A program made the translations under genes and the position numbers. From contig CALBKR010000141.1 in the NCBI GenBank assembly GCA_937896105.1, positions 1 through 12,161 of the forward strand: 12,161 nucleotides of DNA. The letters are read 5' to 3'. Within the stretch, counting starts at the first letter, position 1. Every line of letters starts with the position of its first letter. Positions 6,593 to 12,161 of the stretch are shown piece after piece. The notes under the pieces are model-generated. The model was given only the letters and a program-made list of their open reading frames with translations, made no database searches and was not told where the DNA came from. Origin of the DNA: an uncultured Bacteroidales bacterium. GTDB lineage: Bacteria; Bacteroidota; Bacteroidia; Bacteroidales; Bacteroidaceae.

Positions 6593-7746
6593 TATTTAAT
6601 TTTCTCCTTCCTGCGTCTTGTCTCCTTTTCCATATATGCATCGGCAAGCATAAGCACCTCGTCAGCAATATCATCCGCTGCATTCGGCTTGCCCATCTTC
6701 TCTATGTTGTTCTCGAGCTGTGCTATTCCGGCATCGTCGCTCACTGTCTCTATGGCTTTCTGTATAAGCTCTTCCTTTACATTGGCATCTGCTACATATA
6801 TTGCTGCGCCCTTTTCCACAAGTGCCATTGCATTCTTGGTCTGGTGATCCTCGGATACATTGGGTGAGGGCACCAGAATGACAGCCTTGCCAAGAAGGGC
6901 AAACTCCGATATCGAACCGGCACCCGCGCGCGACACGACAAGGTTGGCGGCGCTAAGGGCATTGCCCATATTCGACACGAAATCGGTTATTGTTAGGTTC
7001 TCGGGCTTTCCAACCTCATCAACCCTTCTCTTCATCTCCTCGAAATAGAGCTTTCCTGTCTGCCACACGAACTGTATCTCCTTGTTGGCTCTTATCAGCT
7101 CTATGTTTGCCATCATACCCTCGTTTATGCTGCGTGCTCCAAGGCTTCCGCCTACAATAAGCACACATTTCCTGTTCTCGTCGAGCTGCATAGCCTTCAT
7201 CGCTTCTCTGCGGTTTGCGCGCATCTCGAGCAGGTTCTTGCGCACAGGGTTGCCTGTTATCTTTATCTTCTCGTGAGGGAAGAAACGTTCCATACCTTCG
7301 TATGCAACACAAATCATCTTTGCACGTTTCGACAATATCTTGTTTGTCACGCCTGCATAGGAGTTCTGCTCTTGTATGAGTGTGGGTATATTCATTTTGG
7401 CGGCCATCTTTAATGTGGGGCCGCTTGCATATCCTCCAACGCCGACAGCAGCCTGTGGCGCAAACTCCTTTATTATCTTCTTGGCCATACGCTGGCTTTT
7501 GAATATGAGCCACAGAACCTTGAAATTCTTCAACAGGTTCTTGCGGTTGAAACCGGCAATAGGAAGGCCTACAATCTTGTATCCGGCGTCGGGTACACGC
7601 TGCATCTCCATCCTGTTATCGGCGCCAACGAATAATATCTTTGCTTCGGGATGCTTTGCTCTTATGGCATCGGCAATGGATAAAGCCGGGAATATGTGTC
7701 CTCCTGTGCCTCCTCCGCTAATGATTATTCTGTACTCTTTTTTCAT
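6592..7746 (-). CDS. murG: Undecaprenyl-PP-MurNAc-pentapeptide N-acetylglucosaminyltransferase MurG
   Basis: MurG transfers GlcNAc from UDP-GlcNAc to lipid I, making lipid II on the cytoplasmic face of the membrane. The 384-residue product is a GT-B fold glycosyltransferase. The N-terminal half has the first glycine loop SGGGTGGH (10-17), GVGGYASGP (102-110) and QEQNSYAG (125-132). The C-terminal half has TGNPVR (164-169), the glycine loop GGSLGAR (199-205), SRAGAGSISE (272-281, UDP-GlcNAc site) and DHQTKNA (300-306). It ends in a basic tail (RRRKEKIK). Length is a little above the usual 355-370. ftsW lies 31 nt upstream; no strong Shine-Dalgarno sequence is visible before the ATG. The stop overlaps the murC start by one base. 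Confidence 0.97.
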   Translation of the reverse strand: MKKEYRIIISGGGTGGHIFPALSIADAIRAKHPEAKILFVGADNRMEMQRVPDAGYKIVGLPIAGFNRKNLLKNFKVLWLIFKSQRMAKKIIKEFAPQAAVGVGGYASGPTLKMAAKMNIPTLIQEQNSYAGVTNKILSKRAKMICVAYEGMERFFPHEKIKITGNPVRKNLLEMRANRREAMKAMQLDENRKCVLIVGGSLGARSINEGMMANIELIRANKEIQFVWQTGKLYFEEMKRRVDEVGKPENLTITDFVSNMGNALSAANLVVSRAGAGSISEFALLGKAVILVPSPNVSEDHQTKNAMALVEKGAAIYVADANVKEELIQKAIETVSDDAGIAQLENNIEKMGKPNAADDIADEVLMLADAYMEKETRRRKEKIK

Positions 7747-7777
7747 AATCGCTTTATGGTTGTTCGTTTCTTATGCT

Positions 7778-8953
7778 TTAGCCTTTTTTGCTTACCTGGT
7801 TTGCATATCGGCTGATGCTCAATATGAAACCGATGTATATACAGTTTATCAGTACTGATGTTCCTCCCTGACTCATCAGTGGCAGTGGCTGTCCTGTGAC
7901 AAAGTCACCTACGGAGATATACATATGCAATAACGCTTGCATTACAATAATCATTCCTATTCCCATTGAAAGATAGGCCATATAGGGGTCATCACATCTC
8001 TTTGCTATTTTTCCGCTTCTGTACAATAGTGTAAGGTACAGCATCAGTACACCAATGGCTCCTAACAGCCCGAGTTCCTCTATTATCACAGCAAAGATGA
8101 AATCGGAATAGGCGTGTGGAATGAAATCGCGTTGTATTGAGTTGCCGGGGCCGCATCCGATTATGTTGCTTGATGCAACGGCTATGTGTGAATATGTTTT
8201 CTGCTCATTTTCACCAGGGTCATACTCCTCGGCAGTTATTGGCTCAGAGTCAAATGCATCCATAATTCGGTGCTTCCAAGTTACTACCTTGCTGCCGATA
8301 CTTGACTCCTTTGCACTTTCGGGGGTGTTGAGAATTGCGAAGAGACCGATTGCTCCTACTGCCAGCCCGAAACCGATAGTCTTGAGGAGCTGTCGTGTAG
8401 GTACACGGCCTATAAACATCATAAGGAACACAGTAAATGCCAGAATGAACGCTGATGATAGGTTCTCCTTTAATATGATAAGGACTGGCGCAATGCTGTA
8501 TATGATTATCTTCTTGAACGCCTTGCTGTCGGTTCCGTTGTTGTCCTGGTGTTGTGCAAGAATACGTGCGGTCATCATTACCAGACCCATCTTTGCAATT
8601 TCCATTGGCTGGAACGTGAAGAATCCAAAGCTTATCCATCGGGCACTGTCATTCAGCTTTGCACCATTTACCTGTGCATATAAAAGTCCTAAAAGTCCTA
8701 CCCAATATATTGCCTTGCTGAACCTGTCTATCCATTGTGCCTTGAGATTATGTATGAACCAGACGACAAACACGCCTCCGACAAGGAACCCGGTGTGTTT
8801 GATGATAGGTCCCCAGTAGTTGCCTGTCTCATAGGTCTGTCGGCTGGTAGCGCTGAAGACCTCTATCCAGGAGATAGCACAAAGCACGATAAAGATAACC
8901 CAGATTATCTTATCGCCCTTGAACAAAATGCGTTTTAATTTATCTCCTCCCAT
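7778..8953 (-). CDS. ftsW: Septal peptidoglycan polymerase FtsW (SEDS family)
   Basis: FtsW is a multi-pass membrane glycosyltransferase of the SEDS family that polymerises lipid II at the septum with a partner class B penicillin-binding protein. The 391-residue product shows about ten hydrophobic segments and the SEDS landmarks: ARW (104-106), FQPMEIAK (114-121), WKHRI (226-230) and HAYSDFIFAVIIEELG (280-295), where Asp284 fits the essential aspartate of the family. The late motif reads PLMSQGGTS (358-366) in place of the more common PFISYGGSS. The long periplasmic stretch before GCGPGNS (231-265) is acidic and a few residues longer than in E. coli. RodA is the alternative, but the dcw position between murD and murG supports FtsW. 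ATG is 3 nt after the murD stop; the first codons are rich in GGA. Confidence 0.94.
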   Translation of the reverse strand: MGGDKLKRILFKGDKIIWVIFIVLCAISWIEVFSATSRQTYETGNYWGPIIKHTGFLVGGVFVVWFIHNLKAQWIDRFSKAIYWVGLLGLLYAQVNGAKLNDSARWISFGFFTFQPMEIAKMGLVMMTARILAQHQDNNGTDSKAFKKIIIYSIAPVLIILKENLSSAFILAFTVFLMMFIGRVPTRQLLKTIGFGLAVGAIGLFAILNTPESAKESSIGSKVVTWKHRIMDAFDSEPITAEEYDPGENEQKTYSHIAVASSNIIGCGPGNSIQRDFIPHAYSDFIFAVIIEELGLLGAIGVLMLYLTLLYRSGKIAKRCDDPYMAYLSMGIGMIIVMQALLHMYISVGDFVTGQPLPLMSQGGTSVLINCIYIGFILSISRYANQVSKKG

Positions 8954-8956
8954 AGT

Positions 8957-10288
8957 TTATAGTCTGCAAACAATATTCTTGAACTGTCGTCCACGATCTT
9001 CATAGCTCTTGAAAAGGTCAAAACTTGCGCAACAAGGGCTCAACAGCACGGTTTCGCCACTCTTTGCCATTTTGTATGCCATTCTTACACACTCCTCCAT
9101 ACTGTGGGTGTCGGCGATGGGAAGCCCATAATCCTTGAAGAAATCCAACAATTTGCTGTTGTCGGCTCCAAGGAAGATCAGTCCCGAGCATTTCTCCTTT
9201 ACAAGGTCGGCAATCTCATTGTAGTCATTGCCTTTGTCCTTGCCGCCGAGTATCAGAATGGTCTTCTTTTTCATACTCTGCAATGCATACCAGCAACTGT
9301 TTACATTGGTAGCCTTCGAGTCGTTGATATACTCTACACCACCCACCATTGCAACCTTTTCGAGCCTGTGCTCGACACCCGCGAAACTGCTCAATGCCTC
9401 GCGTATGGTCTCTTTGCGGATGCCGGCAACATTGGCCGAAATACCGGCAGCCATTGAGTTATAGAGGTTATGCTTGCCTGTCAGTGACAGCTCCTCGAGT
9501 TCCATATTAAAAGGTGTGGGCTCGGTAAAGACTAACTTCTCCTGGTGCGTATATGCTGCGGCGCCATCCTGTTTCTCCTCGGCAAACGGGTAGAGTTTTC
9601 CGTGCTTGTACTTTGGGAGCTCCTTCTTTATTATGGGGTCGTCGTTCCAGTAGACGAAAGCATCGTCGGGCTGCTGGTTCTGTAGAATACGTAGCTTTGC
9701 ATCGATGTAGTTCTGCATATTGTACCCATAGCGGTCCAGGTGGTCGGGTGTTATGTTCATAAGCACTGCCACGTTTGCGCGGAACTCATACATATTGTCG
9801 AGCTGGAAGCTGCTGAGCTCCACGATGTAGTAGTCCCTGTCGCCTTGGGCTACCTGCAATGCAAGGCTGTTACCGATGTTGCCGGCAAGGCCTACATCGA
9901 GCCCGGCCTCGCGGAATATATGGTAAATGAGCGAGGTAGTGGTTGTCTTGCCGTTGCTTCCTGTTATGCACACCATCTTTGCCCTTGTGTAGCGTCCGGC
10001 AAACTCAATCTCCGAGATAATGGGTATGCCGGCATCCTTGATTTTTACAACAATCGGTGCCTCATTGGGAATGCCGGGACTCTTTATGACCTCGCCTGCA
10101 TTCAGTATCAGCCTCTCAGTATGTCCTTTTTCTTCCCAAGGGATGTTGTGCTCGTCGAGCATCTGCTTGTATTTGTCGGCAATGGTTCCAAAGTCCGAAA
10201 GAAAAACCTCGAACCCTAATTTCTTTGCCAGAATTGCTGCTCCGCATCCGCTCTCGCCTCCGCCTAATATGACTATTCTCTTTTCCAT
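8957..10288 (-). CDS. murD: UDP-N-acetylmuramoyl-L-alanine--D-glutamate ligase MurD
   Basis: MurD adds D-glutamate to UDP-MurNAc-L-Ala with ATP, the second step of stem synthesis in the cytoplasm. The 443-residue product has an N-terminal substrate domain (VILGGGESG at 6-14, KSPGIP at 69-74), the ATPase domain with P-loop GSNGKTTTT (110-118), GNIG (136-139), ELSSFQLD (157-164) and NITPDHLDRY (178-187), then GKHNLYN (271-277). The C-terminal domain has EHRLE (306-310), NDSKATN (322-328), GGKDKG (348-353) and LSPCCASFDLF (416-426). SSFQLD and NDSKATN are MurD hallmarks. Length is normal. The ATG overlaps the mraY stop by one base (TAATG), and ftsW begins 3 nt after its stop. Confidence 0.97.
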   Translation of the reverse strand: MEKRIVILGGGESGCGAAILAKKLGFEVFLSDFGTIADKYKQMLDEHNIPWEEKGHTERLILNAGEVIKSPGIPNEAPIVVKIKDAGIPIISEIEFAGRYTRAKMVCITGSNGKTTTTSLIYHIFREAGLDVGLAGNIGNSLALQVAQGDRDYYIVELSSFQLDNMYEFRANVAVLMNITPDHLDRYGYNMQNYIDAKLRILQNQQPDDAFVYWNDDPIIKKELPKYKHGKLYPFAEEKQDGAAAYTHQEKLVFTEPTPFNMELEELSLTGKHNLYNSMAAGISANVAGIRKETIREALSSFAGVEHRLEKVAMVGGVEYINDSKATNVNSCWYALQSMKKKTILILGGKDKGNDYNEIADLVKEKCSGLIFLGADNSKLLDFFKDYGLPIADTHSMEECVRMAYKMAKSGETVLLSPCCASFDLFKSYEDRGRQFKNIVCRL

Positions 10289-11544
10289 TATCTTATCTTA
10301 AGCGTCATAAGTGTTATGGCTGCCATAACAATTGTCACAATCCAGAACCTCACCGTAACCTTTGCCTCGTGCAGTGGCCTCTGCGGGCCTTTGAACACGT
10401 ATGTGCACTCCTTGTCCAGTTTCTCGTCTTCGATATTGTAGTGGTGGTGCAACGGGGCACGGCGGAAAAGCCTCTGTTTGACACCTTTCCTCTTGCCTTT
10501 CTTGAAATAGGCTACCTGTGCCATAACCGAAAGGTTCTCGGCTACAAATACACCGCAGAGCAGTACCAATAGAATCTCCTTGTGCAGCAATATGGCAATG
10601 ACGCCTATAAGGCCACCGATGGTGAGACTGCCGGTGTCGCCCATAAACACCTGTGCAGGGAATGAATTGTACCAGAGGAAACCAATTAGTGCTCCAATGA
10701 AAGCGAATGTGAAGACTACAACATCTTCTCCTCCCGGCAGGAACATTATATTAAGGTATCCCGACCACGTGACGTGGCTCGATGCGTATGCCAGTATAGC
10801 CAATGCTATTCCTATAATAGCTGCGTTGCCGGCAAGCATACCGTCCATACCATCGTTAAGGTTGGCGCCATTGGAAACGGCCGTAACAACGATGATTGTT
10901 ACGATAACGAACAGTGCCCAGCCGGCCTCTTCTTTATAATCGCCGCAGAACGACATTATCTCGCTGTAGTTGACATCGTGCCCCTTTACGAACGGTATTG
11001 TTGTCTTGTTCTCCTTTGTTGCCTTTTCGCTGAGCTGTACTGTCTTTACTCCATTGTTTTCAACAGTTACGTTGTCGCGCATCACTGTCTGTGGGCTGAA
11101 GCAGAGTGTGAGTCCGATAACGAGCCCGAGACCTACCTGTGCAATGATTTTGGTTTTGCCCGATATGCCGTCCTTGTTCTTCTTGAAAGTCTTGATATAG
11201 TCGTCGGCAAAACCAAGTATGCCCAGCCATACCGTAGACAATATGAGCAACAGCATATATACATTGCCCAGGTTGCCTATGAGAAGGCACGGTACCAGTA
11301 TTGCAATGATAATGATAAGACCTCCCATTGTCGGTACTCCGGCCTTAAGGTTGTTTTTGTCAAAGTCACGCAGTGTCTCTGTTATCTGCTTCTTCTTGAA
11401 ATACTTTATCAGGTAGCTGCCGAACCACGCCGATACAAACAGCGATATGATTATCGCAAGCAATGCACGGAACGAGGTGTAGTGCAGCAGTCTTGCTCCA
11501 GGTAAATCCAATGCGGATAAGAGGTCAAATATGTAGTACAGCAT
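10288..11544 (-). CDS. mraY: Phospho-N-acetylmuramoyl-pentapeptide-transferase MraY
   Basis: MraY moves phospho-MurNAc-pentapeptide from UDP onto undecaprenyl phosphate, forming lipid I; it is a multi-pass inner-membrane enzyme needing Mg2+. Visible motifs are KAGVPTMGG (67-75), ADDYIKTFKKNKDGISGKTK (113-132, containing the active-site DD pair), ANLNDGMDGMLAG (227-239), FMGDTGSLTIGG (300-311) and RRAPLHHHYN (361-370). The C-terminus VRFWIVTIV...TLKIR matches other MraY proteins. At 418 residues it is well above the roughly 360 of E. coli. The excess is mainly a polar insertion at about 150-196 before the NLNDG motif and a second near 371-393 after the HHH motif. Enlarged MraY is, to my knowledge, usual in Bacteroidetes. 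ATG lies 6 nt after the murE stop; the stop overlaps murD by one base. Confidence 0.97.
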   Translation of the reverse strand: MLYYIFDLLSALDLPGARLLHYTSFRALLAIIISLFVSAWFGSYLIKYFKKKQITETLRDFDKNNLKAGVPTMGGLIIIIAILVPCLLIGNLGNVYMLLLILSTVWLGILGFADDYIKTFKKNKDGISGKTKIIAQVGLGLVIGLTLCFSPQTVMRDNVTVENNGVKTVQLSEKATKENKTTIPFVKGHDVNYSEIMSFCGDYKEEAGWALFVIVTIIVVTAVSNGANLNDGMDGMLAGNAAIIGIALAILAYASSHVTWSGYLNIMFLPGGEDVVVFTFAFIGALIGFLWYNSFPAQVFMGDTGSLTIGGLIGVIAILLHKEILLVLLCGVFVAENLSVMAQVAYFKKGKRKGVKQRLFRRAPLHHHYNIEDEKLDKECTYVFKGPQRPLHEAKVTVRFWIVTIVMAAITLMTLKIR

Positions 11545-11550
11545 ATCGTG

Positions 11551-12161
11551 TTATTGGTTAAATATTTCGTTCAAAACTTCCTTGTCGTCAAAGTGGTGCT
11601 TGACACCTTGTATCTCCTGATAGTTCTCGTGCCCTTTGCCTGCAACGACTATCACATCGCCCTTCTGTGCCAAAGCGCAGGCTGTCCTGATAGCCTCCTT
11701 GCGGTCGGTTATGGCAATTGTCTTTCTCCTTTGTTCGTCGTTGAGCCCGGCAAGCATATCGTTGATTATCTCCTGGGGGTCTTCGTTGCGGGGGTTGTCC
11801 GATGTCAGGATTACCCTGCTGCTGCCCTTGGCCGCTTCAACAGCCATTATGGGGCGTTTGCCCTTATCACGGTTGCCGCCTGCACCGACTACAGTTATGA
11901 TGTTTCCCCTGCCGCGAAGCACCTCGTTCACTGTACCCAATACATTCTTGATGGCATCGGGCGTGTGCGCATAGTCGACAATGGCAGAATAACCATTGGG
12001 TGAGTGCAATGCCTCAAAGCGTCCCGAAACAGGCTTCAAGGTGCTCATTATACGCAAAACCTCTTCAGGCTCCTTGCCCAGTTCAATGGCCGCACCATAT
12101 ATGGCCAGCAGATTGCTTATGTTGAATCGTCCTGTAAGCATTGTAGCGAATTCGCGGTTGT
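11551..12161 (-). CDS. murE: UDP-MurNAc-L-Ala-D-Glu--2,6-diaminopimelate ligase MurE, C-terminal part
   Basis: MurE adds the third stem residue to UDP-MurNAc-L-Ala-D-Glu in the cytoplasm. The gene runs off the right edge; the frame is open to the last base, so the methionine at 12141 is internal (residues NREFAT precede it). About 200 residues, perhaps 40 percent of a normal MurE, are visible: the end of the ATPase domain ([12 protein letters not shown]) and the C-terminal domain with [28 protein letters not shown] and VVAGKGHE. The specificity loop reads DNPR (11788-11799), the form found in enzymes that add meso-diaminopimelate; L-lysine enzymes differ here. A diaminopimelate-type wall fits a Gram-negative host. 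mraY follows 6 nt after the stop, so no murF lies between them. Confidence 0.96.
   Translation of the reverse strand, partial: NREFATMLTGRFNISNLLAIYGAAIELGKEPEEVLRIMSTLKPVSGRFEALHSPNGYSAIVDYAHTPDAIKNVLGTVNEVLRGRGNIITVVGAGGNRDKGKRPIMAVEAAKGSSRVILTSDNPRNEDPQEIINDMLAGLNDEQRRKTIAITDRKEAIRTACALAQKGDVIVVAGKGHENYQEIQGVKHHFDDKEVLNEIFNQ

Larger units (their letters stand above)
1149..12161 (-). other. dcw operon (murE to yqeY-like gene), one transcription unit
   Basis: Ten genes follow each other on the - strand with gaps of 33 nt or less. Three junctions (mraY/murD, murG/murC, murC/ftsQ) share one base as TAATG, which favours translational coupling. I saw no convincing internal promoter or terminator. 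The promoter must lie beyond 12161, where mraZ, rsmH, ftsL and a penicillin-binding protein gene usually sit in this phylum. The order precursor enzymes, then FtsW, then FtsQ/A/Z follows the common bacterial dcw scheme, but murF and ddl are not present between murE and ftsZ. Confidence 0.8.

Noticed and set aside
6188..6847. A 219-codon + strand frame across the murC/murG junction
   Set aside because: It covers two well-supported genes on the other strand and shows no motifs of its own.
8682..8699. Tandem 9-bp repeat AAAAGTCCT in ftsW
   Set aside because: It encodes a repeated Gly-Leu-Leu in a membrane helix and is too short to suggest a functional repeat.
8121..8819. A 232-codon open frame antisense to ftsW
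   Set aside because: It is low-complexity and Ser/Ile/Arg-rich, as expected from the complement of a membrane protein gene; ftsW explains the region.
10774..11505. A 243-codon open frame on the + strand, antisense to mraY
   Set aside because: It mirrors mraY codons, has no family wording, and mraY is complete and certain.
1..12161. Search for CRISPR arrays, tRNA or rRNA genes, insertion sequences, toxin-antitoxin or defence genes
   Set aside because: No repeat arrays, tRNA-like cloverleaf sequence or transposase-like frames were recognised; nearly all of the window is packed with dcw genes.

Overview
The window carries the downstream part of a Bacteroidetes-type division and cell-wall (dcw) cluster. 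It is transcribed right to left and flanked on the left by recO on the other strand. The organism is most likely a member of the Bacteroidales. Evidence for this is the gene order murE-mraY-murD-ftsW-murG-murC-ftsQ-ftsA-ftsZ without murF or ddl, the enlarged 418-residue MraY, the FtsQ C-terminal wording, the long charged tails on FtsA and FtsZ, and mostly weak Shine-Dalgarno signals. The genus cannot be fixed from this sequence alone.

Layout. Bases 1-387 hold an AT-rich remnant of an RNase II/RNB-domain gene on the + strand, with an in-frame TGA and no C-terminal half. Bases 420-1145 are recO (+). A perfect 10-bp stem hairpin lies inside recO at 1040-1063, about 85 nt past the end of the opposing operon, and is a candidate terminator for it. 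From 1149 to the right edge every gene is on the - strand: a GatB/YqeY-like gene, ftsZ, ftsA, ftsQ, murC, murG, ftsW, murD, mraY and the 3' part of murE, which is cut by the window end. No gap between these genes exceeds 33 nt, and three junctions share a base in a TAATG overlap, so the block reads as one operon entering from beyond 12161.

How the genes work together. MurC, MurD and MurE add L-Ala, D-Glu and (from its DNPR motif) meso-diaminopimelate to UDP-MurNAc. MurF, needed for the next step, is not here. MraY then makes lipid I and MurG makes lipid II. FtsW polymerises lipid II at the septum, FtsQ is part of the septal scaffold, and FtsZ with its membrane anchor FtsA forms the cytokinetic ring. 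RecO belongs to recombinational repair and is unrelated in function.

I found no undescribed system. The points most worth a second look are the foreign-looking broken RNB fragment and the composition break beside recO, the hairpin inside recO, and the lineage-specific tails or insertions of FtsA, FtsZ and MraY.
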